Source of the DNA: a virus
Direction: 5' to 3' (one strand)
Length of the DNA: 30,722 nt
Virus record (IMG/VR): IMGVR_UViG_3300030419_002340
Coordinates: 1-30,722 of that record
Shown here: piece by piece, positions 3,910 to 13,506 of the stretch
Numbering within the stretch: the first letter of the stretch is position 1
Layout of the letters: every line of letters begins with the position of its first letter
Program-made: the position numbers and the translations under genes
The notes under the pieces: generated by a model
What the model was told of the DNA's origin: nothing
The model's database searches: none
Seen by the model: the letters and a program-made list of their open reading frames with translations, nothing else

Positions 3910-5216
3910 ATCATAAGATTGTAGCAGATAAATTTAATAAAATTGCAGATGGCAAAATTAAAAGAATGATTATTAATATGCCACCTAGGCATACTAAATC
4001 TGAATTTGCCTCCACGCTCCTTCCTGCTTGGATGATTGGCAGAAGACCCAACTTAAAGATAATCCAGACTACCCATACCACGGAGCTCGCTGTGAGATTC
4101 GGTAGAAAAGCTAAGACACTTATGGATACCGAAGAATATAAAAAAGTTTTTAAAACTAGATTAAGAGAAGATTCGCAAGCCGCGGGTAAATGGGAAACGG
4201 AACAAGGTGGTGAGTATTACGCCGCTGGTGTTGGTTCAGCCATCACTGGTCGTGGTGCTGATTTGTTAATCATTGATGACCCACACTCGGAGCAAGACGC
4301 AATGAATCCAGAAGCGTTGGAACGTGCTTACGAATGGTATACTTCAGGACCTAGACAACGTCTACAACCAGGAGGATCTATTGTTTTAGTAATGACAAGA
4401 TGGTCTTTAAAAGATTTAACAGCAGCTTTAATGAAAGCTCAAAAAGAAGTTAAGTCTGACAAATGGGAAGTCATAGAGTTCCCGGCGATTATGCCATCAG
4501 GTAAACCGGTTTGGCCTCAGTATTGGAAACTAGAAGAATTAGAAGCAGTTAAAGCATCTTTGTCTATTCCTAAATGGAACGCGCAATGGATGCAAAATCC
4601 AACTTCAGAAGAAGGAGCTATTATTAAAAAGGAATGGTGGAGAACCTGGAGAAGAGCAACTATTCCACCTTTACAACATGTTATTCAATCTTATGATACA
4701 GCTTATCTTAAAAAGGAAACTGCTGATTATTCGGCAATAACTACCTGGGGTGTATTTTACCCTAACGAAGACTCCTCAGCTAACTTGATATTACTAGATG
4801 CTGTCAAAGGAAGGTATGAATTCCCTGAATTAAGAAGACGTGCTTTACATCAATTCGACTATTGGAAACCAGAGACAGTTGTGATAGAATCTAAAGCTTC
4901 TGGACTACCTTTAGCAGCTGAACTGCGTCAAATGGGTATTCCAGTCGTGAATTTCACTCCTAGTAAAGGGAATGATAAACACGCTCGAGTCAATTCGGTA
5001 GCGCCTTTATTTGAATCAGGTATGATATGGGCACCTGAGAAAAAATTTGCAGAGGAAGTAATAGAGGAATGCGCTGCTTTTCCATATGGGGATTATGACG
5101 ATTTAGTTGACTCAATGACTCAAGCAGTCATGAGATTTAGACAGGGAGGTTTTGTAAGCCACCCTGAAGATTATAAGGATAAACCACTGATACATCAGGA
5201 GTATAAATACTATTAA
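3753..5216 (+). CDS. terL: Terminase large subunit
   Basis: This is the DNA-packaging motor: it pumps phage DNA into the prohead and cuts the concatemer. The 487 residues show the expected order. The ATPase domain comes first, with a Walker A-type NMPPRHTKSE (about 75-84) and Walker B LLIIDDP (171-177). A C-terminal RNase H-like nuclease follows, with acidic residues in QSYDTAY (Asp315), VIESKASG (Glu379) and YGDYDDLVDSM (Asp450 or Asp453). The length is typical. I kept the first ATG, although it lacks a clear ribosome-binding site and overlaps a palindrome; an alternative ATG lies at codon 18. No small-subunit gene is evident beside it. The stop overlaps the next start by one base. Confidence 0.95.
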   Translation: MNIEEIKKLPPDARREYMKYAIKLAEKKKGSRVKSDFLAFVKHVWPEFIEGSHHKIVADKFNKIADGKIKRMIINMPPRHTKSEFASTLLPAWMIGRRPNLKIIQTTHTTELAVRFGRKAKTLMDTEEYKKVFKTRLREDSQAAGKWETEQGGEYYAAGVGSAITGRGADLLIIDDPHSEQDAMNPEALERAYEWYTSGPRQRLQPGGSIVLVMTRWSLKDLTAALMKAQKEVKSDKWEVIEFPAIMPSGKPVWPQYWKLEELEAVKASLSIPKWNAQWMQNPTSEEGAIIKKEWWRTWRRATIPPLQHVIQSYDTAYLKKETADYSAITTWGVFYPNEDSSANLILLDAVKGRYEFPELRRRALHQFDYWKPETVVIESKASGLPLAAELRQMGIPVVNFTPSKGNDKHARVNSVAPLFESGMIWAPEKKFAEEVIEECAAFPYGDYDDLVDSMTQAVMRFRQGGFVSHPEDYKDKPLIHQEYKYY

Positions 5217-7876
5217 TGAGTTGGTCTAAAGGAATAGATATAGTTAGTAAGCTTTTAATTAAGAATGCTGCCAAAAATCCTACAGCAGGCGGAATACATA
5301 CTATTAGAAATAAGAGAGATTTTTTTAATCAAGCTTTTGAAGTTATCAAGCAAATGGATAACAAGGGTTTTGATATTGATAAAATTACCGAAAGAGATGT
5401 TAAAGTATTTTTAGGGAATCCTAAAAAATCTGGTGTTGATTCTCTAATGCAACGTAGAACTGAAACTTTTGGAGATATGAATCAACTAGAAAACCAACAA
5501 TGGTATCAAGATGCAGTTAAAAGAAATAGAAATCAAAACACAAGAGAAACTTTAAAAGTTATAGAAGGTGGTGGATTAGATAATATAGAATTTGCTGAGT
5601 TTAAAGATAAATACTTTACAAAGCTAATTGCTAATACTGATGAAGATATTCAAGCTTTTATTAAAAGAGTTATAAATAGAAAACAAGGTGATGAGTTTGA
5701 TAGATTATCTAAAGATCAAATGAAAGAGTTTTTAAAGATAGCTGATGATCGAATAAGAATGGGTCATGAAAAATTTATAGATAAATACAGAAACGTAGAT
5801 TGGGAAGACTCTCAAATGAATTTTAGAGTGGGTGGCCCGGTAAGATATGGTTATAAAATTGGTAAAGGTGTTAAAAGCATTAAAGGAGTTACAGACTTTA
5901 TTAATAAAAAATTTGGAAAAGGAACTATTAGTCAAGGCGTTGATAACTTTAGTTTTAAGAATCAAGATTATTTAGATACTAGGGAAATGTTTAAACGACT
6001 TACAAGAAAATTAGATCAGAAACAAGATTATAAAAATGCTTTAGAATTAGTTCAAGAAATAGATAAAAAACCTTTGAGTACTGATGAGATTGTTCAAAGA
6101 TATACAACACTATCTAAATTTCCTGAAGGAAAAGCTGTTATTAGAGATGACCTCTATGAAATTGAAAGAGGTGAAATGATTCCAAATATTGGAAATCAAA
6201 CTAGATCTAAACTTATAGACGACATAAGAGCAACTTTATCTACATCAAATAAACCAGCGGGTTGGAGTAATCCATATGATCACATGATTAAAAAATTTGG
6301 ACAATTTCGAAAGAAAAAACAACCTAATCCTTTTGATGATTTTAAAGAAACCGAAAAAGGTCAGATAGAAATGGATTTTGAAGATTGGGATCCTAAAGGT
6401 ATGGCTTCTGGAGGAAGGATTGGTTTTGCGGGAGGAAAAGGACCTACTCACTCTCAATTAGTTATTATGTATATGGAACAAGGCATGAGTTATGAAGATG
6501 CCGTTCAAGCAGCTAATGCTTCTACTAATCTACCTTGGGATATTTTAAAAGCTGAAGGTGGAAGAGTTCCATTTTTATATGGTGGTGGAACTGGAATAAA
6601 AAACATGTTGAACTATTTGTTAAAAAGAGGACAAATACAACCTAAAAGAGCTTCCGGTTTTGCAAAGAAAGTATCACCAAGATTAAATGAGAAAATGAAA
6701 GCGTGGATGAAAGAAACCTACCCAAAAGAATCTAAAAATTTAGAAAATATGAGAACAGAACAATATGGAAATATACTAGGAATGTTAAAAGCTGATAAAG
6801 GTCTTTTAGAGTTAATTTCTAAAGCAAAACAACTTCATCCAAATTTTTCAGATAAAGAATTAATGAATATACTGAGATCAGCCGGTACTGTTCCAGAACA
6901 TATGGCAAAAGATAATGCTTTTTGGGAAAAACTGATGAAATATACAGATATAGATCAAGCTATTATAGATATGGAAATGATTCTTAAAAATCAGGCTACC
7001 AAAGGAGAAGGACGTAAATTAAATGCCGATGGTGGTATTCAAAGAATTGGTTTTAAATATGGTAAAGGTGTTGATTTAGCTAGAAGAACTTTTCTTAAAT
7101 TATTAGGTGCGGTTATGGCTTTACCTATTGCTGCGCCTCTTCTTAAAAAAGCTGCTCCTAAAGTAGCTCCTAAAGTTGTACCTAAAACTCAATTTCCTGG
7201 AGTAGATGGAATGCCAGATTGGTTTCCAACTTTAGTTAGTAAATTTAGAGATAAAGGTAAACTTGTTGATTTAAGAGATAAAGATTTTGTTCACGGTAAT
7301 ATTTATGAACTTAATGTTCCAATTAAAGGAAAAGGAAACGTTAAAGTACAAATGGAACACAACGAACGAACAGGAGAAATTACAATTGATTGGAGAGGTA
7401 CTGATGATGTACCAAGAGGAATGTCATTTAAACCAGGAGAAACAGGTTGGCAAAAATATGGAAGCGATCCTGAATTTCCTCAAGCAACTGAAAATGTGAA
7501 AGTTGAAGTAGAAAGACCTGAATTTGATTATACAGAACCTGATTTCAGTAGTCAGGGTCCTGAAGATACTTCTCCTGATTCTGCAAACCCTTTAGATATT
7601 TTTGAAGAAGAAGATGAAGTGGTAGAATATTTAAGAAAATGGGCTACTAAAGATTTAGGTTCAGAAGGAAGTAATCCTTTAAGAGAAGCTTTAAAGAAGC
7701 ATCAAAAAAACTTTAAAACTCACAATGAAAACATGGAACAATTTCCAGATGCGACCGGACATGTAAATGATGCTGGAGATCTTGTAGAAGGCGAAGAAAA
7801 TATAGATATTTTTATGCCTGATAAATATACTCCTAAAAAATCCGGTGGCCTCGCTACAATGTTCAAGAAAAAATAA
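5216..7876 (+). CDS. 886-aa modular virion-type protein with internal twin-arginine-like segment
   Basis: This large lysine-rich protein is coupled to terminase by a TAATG overlap. It looks built of modules separated by glycine motifs: GGPVRYGYKIGKG (about 206), GGRIGFAGG (399), GGRVPFLYGGG (448), GGIQRIGFKYGKG (606) and a C-terminal SGGLATMFKKK. Such motifs are familiar to me from uncultured marine phage proteins. The first 200 residues are charged and helical. Residues 623-645 contain RRTFLKLLGAVMALPIAAPL, which resembles a twin-arginine signal followed by a hydrophobic segment but lies far inside the chain. An Ala/Lys/Pro linker follows, then an acidic C-terminal part. Its place between terminase and portal suggests a virion, ejection or packaging accessory role. 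I cannot assign a function. Confidence 0.75.
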   Translation: MSWSKGIDIVSKLLIKNAAKNPTAGGIHTIRNKRDFFNQAFEVIKQMDNKGFDIDKITERDVKVFLGNPKKSGVDSLMQRRTETFGDMNQLENQQWYQDAVKRNRNQNTRETLKVIEGGGLDNIEFAEFKDKYFTKLIANTDEDIQAFIKRVINRKQGDEFDRLSKDQMKEFLKIADDRIRMGHEKFIDKYRNVDWEDSQMNFRVGGPVRYGYKIGKGVKSIKGVTDFINKKFGKGTISQGVDNFSFKNQDYLDTREMFKRLTRKLDQKQDYKNALELVQEIDKKPLSTDEIVQRYTTLSKFPEGKAVIRDDLYEIERGEMIPNIGNQTRSKLIDDIRATLSTSNKPAGWSNPYDHMIKKFGQFRKKKQPNPFDDFKETEKGQIEMDFEDWDPKGMASGGRIGFAGGKGPTHSQLVIMYMEQGMSYEDAVQAANASTNLPWDILKAEGGRVPFLYGGGTGIKNMLNYLLKRGQIQPKRASGFAKKVSPRLNEKMKAWMKETYPKESKNLENMRTEQYGNILGMLKADKGLLELISKAKQLHPNFSDKELMNILRSAGTVPEHMAKDNAFWEKLMKYTDIDQAIIDMEMILKNQATKGEGRKLNADGGIQRIGFKYGKGVDLARRTFLKLLGAVMALPIAAPLLKKAAPKVAPKVVPKTQFPGVDGMPDWFPTLVSKFRDKGKLVDLRDKDFVHGNIYELNVPIKGKGNVKVQMEHNERTGEITIDWRGTDDVPRGMSFKPGETGWQKYGSDPEFPQATENVKVEVERPEFDYTEPDFSSQGPEDTSPDSANPLDIFEEEDEVVEYLRKWATKDLGSEGSNPLREALKKHQKNFKTHNENMEQFPDATGHVNDAGDLVEGEENIDIFMPDKYTPKKSGGLATMFKKK

Positions 7877-10815
7877 TGTTTGAATCATACTTAGATAAAA
7901 AAATAAACGCGGCACGTGGATTAATGCCAAAGAGAAAACCACAACAAGCCGTGAAAGAATTTAAAGAAGAACGTCTTAGAGAAAACGTAGACTACTTAAA
8001 CTCAAGAGGTATCCTTGAACAGGGGACCGTGGATTACATTCAAAAAGATATTCTTAAAGACAAAGCTCCAACAAGTTTTGCTTATGGTGGTTTGACAACA
8101 CCTAAACGTGGCTTGGTTGATGAACCAGGAAGTTATAGTGGTAAAGTTATAACACAATCTCAATTTGAAAAATTGTGGAATAAGTTTGAAGGAAGAAATA
8201 AAGAATTTGCTGATCTTTTAAATAATAAAAATTTTGTAACAGCCACAGGTAAAAAATTTACTGACAGAAATGTTTCTGAGTATGTTGGTTATTATGAATT
8301 AGACAGAAAACCTAGAAGCGGTAAAGTATTTCCAAAGACACAAAAAAAATTAGATAACTTAGATAAGTTAATTGTAGAGGCAAATAATTCTTATACAAAA
8401 ACCCCTAATATCGGAGAGCTAGTAAAAAAATCTGGATTTGTTAAATCTGGAAAACTATCTGATCTAAAACACGGCCCTTTACAATCTTTAATAAGAGAAA
8501 AGTTAAAAAAACTTTTAACAACCAATCAAAAAATGGAAAACTATATTAATAATGTAATGTTATCTGAAGATGCTTTAGTAAAAGATTTTTATTCCCCTGG
8601 AGCACATTTAAGAAAAAAATTTAACATAAGTTCGGCAACATATGCAAAATTTATGAAAAATAGTAAAGCTATTGCAAATAATAAAGAATTGTTTTTAAAT
8701 TTAGGTAGAGTACAGTCTTTTAATAAATATGGTTTTAACCCAGACGGTTCTTCAAAAACAGTTTCTGAATTTAGTAAGACTATTACAAACAGAGTTCCTT
8801 TTAGTGCTGGACATGGTGCACTAAGAGAGGATAATGCGACTAGTCAGATATTAAAATCAGCCATTAGAAATTATGAAAAATCAAAAGCTGCTGGAAAAAC
8901 ACCCAAAGTTACTTTCATAACTGATCCGGCCATAACTCCTACTAAAGATCTACAATTTATAGATAATGAAACTGGTAGATTATTCTCAGTAGATCCTTCG
9001 GTAGAAAACGTTGAGTTTAGAGGAAAGAACTATAAAAATAATTATTTAAACCATGTTGATGCAAGTAAACTATATGCAAAAGAATTTGGAAACGTTTATA
9101 GGATTTACGATAATGACATTCCAAAATATATGGATGCTACTATTTCAGATGGAAAAGGCGGTCAAATTAAATTAGACACAGCTCTTAGACGAAAACTTTT
9201 TGAGAGAACTGGAAGTAAAAATTATTTAACTAGAAGAGCAGTAGAGTTTGATCATCTTGATATAGTTGATGATCCTTTTGGACGAAAACCAGGAAATATA
9301 AGATTAATTGATAGGCTTACAAACAATCAAGCGGGTGGTATTAAACAAGCGGGCGACGTAGCAAGAGGTAAAAACCCTAAACTTTTAAAAGAACGTTTAG
9401 ATGCTATCGGTTATAACGTTAAAGATAAAAATGTTGAAGGATTAATAACACGTTTGTCAGATAATTATAAAAAACCAATTAAATTTGTAAGTCCACGAAC
9501 TGAACAAAATATATTAAAAAGAAAATCAAAAACTGAAATGTTTGAACAGGCAATGAATAAAAGAGGGGCAAAAATAAAAGCCCAAACAGTATCAAAATTA
9601 GCTAAAGATATGAATGTAAAGATTTGTTCTACACAAATCGCTAAAAAATCAGGAGGGGGAAGAATTGGTTTTAAAGGAAAAAGTTGTGGAGAAGAATTTG
9701 CTAAAAAACAACCAGAACAATTTTTAGAACAAGCAGAAAAAAGTTCTCTTCAAGAAAAACTTGTTAATTTAAAAGATAAGAATCCAGCTAGATTTAAAAC
9801 TCTTATGAAAAATACAGGTAAGGTTGCTAAAGTGCTAGGACGTTCCACTTTTGGTCCTTTGGGTTTAGTAGGAGGTGAAGCAATAGCTTATGGACTAACT
9901 GATTGGGCTGGAGGTAAAATGGGACTGTCTTCAGAAACTTCTTCCGATGTAGCTGCTTGGTGGAATAATAAGGATAGTGCTAGAGAAGATATTTATAAAG
10001 CCATGGATAAATTAGGATATACTGATGGAGAACAGGCAGCAGTAAATAAATTTTTAGACGCAACTAATTCTCAAGCATTATACGAAAGATCCAAAGTAGC
10101 CGGAGAAAGTGATTTAGCACAAAACTATGAACCTATAACTGGTATATCTCAGGAAAAGATGCGAGAAATGGTAGAGTTTAGAATAGGTCAAGCAAAACAA
10201 AAATACGACAACGATGTTGAGAGTATGTTTAATAATATGTTTATAGGAACTGGTATAAATCCTAATGAGGCTACCGAAGAACAGTTTGATAAACAAATTG
10301 ATATTACATCTGAACAAGCAATGGGTGGTCTAAGACAAGCCACAAGAACATCTATGCAAGATGTAGATCCAAAAAGATATGAAGCTATGACTACACAGGT
10401 AAATCCTTATGCTGGACCTATTTGGAATTTATTTACAGGAAGTAAACCACTAAGAAGCATATTCGGTAATGAAAGAGCTCAAAATCTTTGGGAGGCGGAA
10501 AAACTTCAAAAACAAGGCAAATATGATGAGGCTAATGAAATCATTAGAAGAGAAAATGAGAAAATTAATTTTCCAATGTCACAAGCAACGTGGCATGATC
10601 AAACTTTTAAAGTTCCTATGCAAGCTATGCAGGGATGGCTAGATAATACAGTGGGTGGTTTTGGAAAAGATACTTCTACTGCTTATGGAACATATCTTAT
10701 GCCTCAAACGATGGCAGGCGGTGGAATAGCTAGTATTAGAAGACCAAATGCAATACCCCCTGAAAAAGGACCTTTACCTCAGGGCTTGGAAAATCTTCGA
10801 TATTATGTTACATAG
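7876..10815 (+). CDS. 979-aa modular protein with HNH-like motif and glycine-rich marine-phage motifs
   Basis: This gene is coupled to the 886-aa gene by another TAATG. Residues 456-490 contain EFDHL, then GNIRLIDRLTNNQAGG ending in Lys. That gives Asp459-His460, Asn474, Asn483/484 and Lys490, a spacing that resembles the His-Me finger (HNH) nuclease core. Regions before it look like DNA-binding or homing-endonuclease accessory helices. The glycine motifs FAYGGL (68), SGGGRIGF (592-599) and a C-terminal AGGGIASIRRPNAIPP recall the neighbouring protein. A glycine-rich hydrophobic stretch follows residue 640. HNH proteins beside terminases are known to assist packaging in other phages, but here the motif sits in a giant modular protein. 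The nuclease call is inference from pattern only. Confidence 0.7.
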   Translation: MFESYLDKKINAARGLMPKRKPQQAVKEFKEERLRENVDYLNSRGILEQGTVDYIQKDILKDKAPTSFAYGGLTTPKRGLVDEPGSYSGKVITQSQFEKLWNKFEGRNKEFADLLNNKNFVTATGKKFTDRNVSEYVGYYELDRKPRSGKVFPKTQKKLDNLDKLIVEANNSYTKTPNIGELVKKSGFVKSGKLSDLKHGPLQSLIREKLKKLLTTNQKMENYINNVMLSEDALVKDFYSPGAHLRKKFNISSATYAKFMKNSKAIANNKELFLNLGRVQSFNKYGFNPDGSSKTVSEFSKTITNRVPFSAGHGALREDNATSQILKSAIRNYEKSKAAGKTPKVTFITDPAITPTKDLQFIDNETGRLFSVDPSVENVEFRGKNYKNNYLNHVDASKLYAKEFGNVYRIYDNDIPKYMDATISDGKGGQIKLDTALRRKLFERTGSKNYLTRRAVEFDHLDIVDDPFGRKPGNIRLIDRLTNNQAGGIKQAGDVARGKNPKLLKERLDAIGYNVKDKNVEGLITRLSDNYKKPIKFVSPRTEQNILKRKSKTEMFEQAMNKRGAKIKAQTVSKLAKDMNVKICSTQIAKKSGGGRIGFKGKSCGEEFAKKQPEQFLEQAEKSSLQEKLVNLKDKNPARFKTLMKNTGKVAKVLGRSTFGPLGLVGGEAIAYGLTDWAGGKMGLSSETSSDVAAWWNNKDSAREDIYKAMDKLGYTDGEQAAVNKFLDATNSQALYERSKVAGESDLAQNYEPITGISQEKMREMVEFRIGQAKQKYDNDVESMFNNMFIGTGINPNEATEEQFDKQIDITSEQAMGGLRQATRTSMQDVDPKRYEAMTTQVNPYAGPIWNLFTGSKPLRSIFGNERAQNLWEAEKLQKQGKYDEANEIIRRENEKINFPMSQATWHDQTFKVPMQAMQGWLDNTVGGFGKDTSTAYGTYLMPQTMAGGGIASIRRPNAIPPEKGPLPQGLENLRYYVT

Positions 10816-10830
10816 TCAAGGGGAGAAATA

Positions 10831-13296
10831 ATGGCAGATATAGATAAATCATTACCTAATCAACCGGAATTAACTGTTGAGGACTTAAAAGAAGTTGAAG
10901 TCGAAGCTGGAGCTCCAGCTGCGCCACAAAAAGATATTGAAGTTACAGAAACTTTAGATGGTGGAGCAGAAATTTCTTTTGATCCAAATGCTATTATTCC
11001 ACAAGCTTCAAATACACATTTTCAAAATTTAGCAGAGCTTTTAGATAACTCAATTTTAGATCCAATTGGTGCACAATTAATTAGTGATTATTTAGACTAT
11101 AAACAATCTAGAAAAGAGTGGGAAAATACTTATAGAAATGGATTAGATCTTTTAGGATTTAAATACACTCCAAGAACAGAACCTTTTAAAGGTGCTGCAG
11201 GTGTTACTCACCCAGTTCTTGCAGAAGCTGTTACACAATTTCAAGCTCAAGCATACAAAGAATTATTACCAGCTGATGGTCCAGTTAGAACACAAATTTT
11301 AGGATTACAAACACCACAAAAACAAGAACAATCCCTTCGAGTAAAAGATTTTATGAATTACCAAATCATGGACCAGATGAAGGAATATGAACCGGAGTTT
11401 GACCAAATGCTATTTTACCTCCCTCTAAGCGGGTCAACTTTTAAGAAAGTCTACTATGATGATCTTTTGGGTAGGGCGGTATCGAAATTCATACCTGCCG
11501 ACGATTTGGTAGTACCCTACTCAGCAACTAGCCTAGATGATGCAGAAGCAGTAATGCATATTATCAAAATGGGAAAAAATGATTTGAGAAAACAACAGGT
11601 TTCAGGTTTTTATAAAGATATAGATCTAACACCTCCTCAAATGCAAAATGATGAAATAACTAAAAAAGAACAAGAGTTAGAAGGAATTAAACAACTAAAA
11701 CAAGATGATATTTATACTTTAATTGAGTGTCATGTTAATTTAGATCTAGAAGGTTTCGAAGATATGAAAGATGGTGAAACTACAGGAATTAAACTTCCTT
11801 ATGTTGTTACTATTGATGAAAGTTCTAGAAAAGTTTTAGCCATTAGAAGAAATTACAAAGAAAACGACGTAAGAAAAAGAAAAATTAATTACTTTGTGCA
11901 ATTTAAATTTTTACCTGGCACAGGTTTTTATGGTTTTGGTCTTATCCACATGATAGGTGGACTGTCAAGAACAGCGACCACAGCTTTAAGACAGCTCTTA
12001 GATGCAGGAACGCTATCTAATCTGCCAGCTGGTTTTAAATCAAGAGGGATAAGAGTAAGAGATGATGCACAACCATTACAACCTGGAGAATTTAGAGATG
12101 TAGATGCACCGGGAGGAAACATAAAAGATTCTTTTATGACTCTTCCTTACAAAGAGCCTTCAGTTGTTTTATTACAATTATTAGGTACCGTTGTAGGAGC
12201 AGGTCAACGTTTCGCGGCAATTGCAGATATGCAAGTGGGCGACGGTAATCAAAGAGCTGCAGTAGGTACAACAGTTGCATTACTTGAAAGAGGAAGCAGA
12301 ACAATGTCTGCTATTCACAAAAGATTATATGTAGGTTTAAAACAAGAATTTAAATTACTAGCTGATGTGTTCAAAACTTATTTACCACCTGAATATCCTT
12401 ATGATGTTGCTGGTGGAGCAAAAACAGTTAAGGTACAAGATTTTGATGACAGAGTAGATATTTTACCGGTCGCAGACCCTAATATTTTCTCTCAAACGCA
12501 AAGAATATCGATGGCTCAGACACAGTTGCAGTTGGCTACCTCAAATCCAACAATGCACAATATGTATCAGGCGTATCGCTCAATGTATGAAGCCATCGGT
12601 GTGAAAAATATTAATGGAATTTTACCACCACCAGTACAACCACAACCAATTGACCCAAGTATGGAACATATTATGGCAATGGGGATGAAACCTTTCCAAG
12701 CCTTTCCTGGTCAAGACCATCAAGCTCACATAGATGCTCACTTAGCATTTATGGGTTTAAATATGGTTAGAAATAATCCATCAATGATGGCTGCAATTCA
12801 AAAGAATATACTTGAGCACATAACTTTGATGGCTTCAGAACAAGTTCAAATGGAATTTGCAGCTGAATTAATGCAAATTCAACAAATGACTATGATGGCA
12901 GCACAGAACCCACAAATCTTACAACAGATTAACGCTATTAATCAAAAGATTGAAGCAAGAAAAGCTGTTTTAGTGGCTGAATTAACTGCTGATTATACTG
13001 TGGAAGAAAATAGAATTACCTCTCAACTTGATGGAGACCCTCTATTGAAATTAAAAGCAAGAGAAGTTGACTTAAGAGCTATGGAAAATGAGAGAAAAAG
13101 TGCATATGATAAGGCACGTGTGGATATAGATACATCTAAATTAATGATGAATCAGGATATTCATGATGATAAACTTGACCAAAATGAAGAATTAGCGGAA
13201 TTAAGAGCCGATACTTCACTTGAAAAGCAAGAAATGGCTAATGAATCAAGAGAAAAATTAGCTAGAATGAAACCAAAAGGGTCGCAAAATAGATAA
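10831..13296 (+). CDS. Portal protein
   Basis: This 821-residue portal forms the dodecameric ring at the capsid vertex through which DNA enters and leaves. The start follows a good GGGGAG site. The first ~60 residues are acidic. The core has features I know from large podovirus-type and marine phage portals: TPRTEPFKGAAGVTHP, QAYKELLPADGPVRT, a DQMLFYLPLSGSTFKKVYYD block and ADDLVVPYSATSL (about residues 110-240). The C-terminal ~220 residues are rich in Met and Gln and then form a charged coiled coil, likely inside the capsid. The length exceeds that of tailed siphovirus portals and fits short-tailed phages. It lies downstream of terminase and the two giant proteins and upstream of the holin and capsid genes, as expected for a head module. 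Confidence 0.88.
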   Translation: MADIDKSLPNQPELTVEDLKEVEVEAGAPAAPQKDIEVTETLDGGAEISFDPNAIIPQASNTHFQNLAELLDNSILDPIGAQLISDYLDYKQSRKEWENTYRNGLDLLGFKYTPRTEPFKGAAGVTHPVLAEAVTQFQAQAYKELLPADGPVRTQILGLQTPQKQEQSLRVKDFMNYQIMDQMKEYEPEFDQMLFYLPLSGSTFKKVYYDDLLGRAVSKFIPADDLVVPYSATSLDDAEAVMHIIKMGKNDLRKQQVSGFYKDIDLTPPQMQNDEITKKEQELEGIKQLKQDDIYTLIECHVNLDLEGFEDMKDGETTGIKLPYVVTIDESSRKVLAIRRNYKENDVRKRKINYFVQFKFLPGTGFYGFGLIHMIGGLSRTATTALRQLLDAGTLSNLPAGFKSRGIRVRDDAQPLQPGEFRDVDAPGGNIKDSFMTLPYKEPSVVLLQLLGTVVGAGQRFAAIADMQVGDGNQRAAVGTTVALLERGSRTMSAIHKRLYVGLKQEFKLLADVFKTYLPPEYPYDVAGGAKTVKVQDFDDRVDILPVADPNIFSQTQRISMAQTQLQLATSNPTMHNMYQAYRSMYEAIGVKNINGILPPPVQPQPIDPSMEHIMAMGMKPFQAFPGQDHQAHIDAHLAFMGLNMVRNNPSMMAAIQKNILEHITLMASEQVQMEFAAELMQIQQMTMMAAQNPQILQQINAINQKIEARKAVLVAELTADYTVEENRITSQLDGDPLLKLKAREVDLRAMENERKSAYDKARVDIDTSKLMMNQDIHDDKLDQNEELAELRADTSLEKQEMANESREKLARMKPKGSQNR

Positions 13297-13325
13297 TTTT
13301 GTGGTACTAATTAATAGGAGCAAAT

Positions 13326-13505
13326 ATGAAAAATAAAGATGGCAAAGTGGTAATAAAGCACTCCCAGTTTTTAAATAAAGATGGTTATTTAAAAGGTGGA
13401 GTGGATATTACACCTCCTAACATTGCAGAATCACAAACTGTAATTGTTAAAGGAACAAAAGCCTTAAGAAAAGACAAGAAGCCAGTTAAAGCTACTTGGT
13501 ACTAA
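13326..13505 (+). CDS. 59-aa small protein of unknown function
   Basis: This short frame is preceded by AATAGGAGCAAAT, a strong ribosome-binding site. The product opens MKNKDGKVVIKHSQFLNKDG, contains DITPPNIAESQTVIVKGTKA and ends KPVKATWY. It is basic and soluble, probably a small beta-rich domain with two predicted strands near HSQFLNKDGYLKGG and SQTVIVKG. I do not recognise a family. It sits between the portal and holin genes with only a 29-base gap before it and one base after, so it belongs to the head operon. A small virion or assembly protein is possible but unproven. Confidence 0.68.
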   Translation: MKNKDGKVVIKHSQFLNKDGYLKGGVDITPPNIAESQTVIVKGTKALRKDKKPVKATWY

Positions 13506-13506
13506 T

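Noticed and set aside
5732-5965. Leftward frames inside the large genes, such as 5732-5965, 6245-6457 and 10114-10317
   Set aside because: They are shadows of long rightward genes. Their residue content is what reverse reading of AT-rich coding sequence gives.
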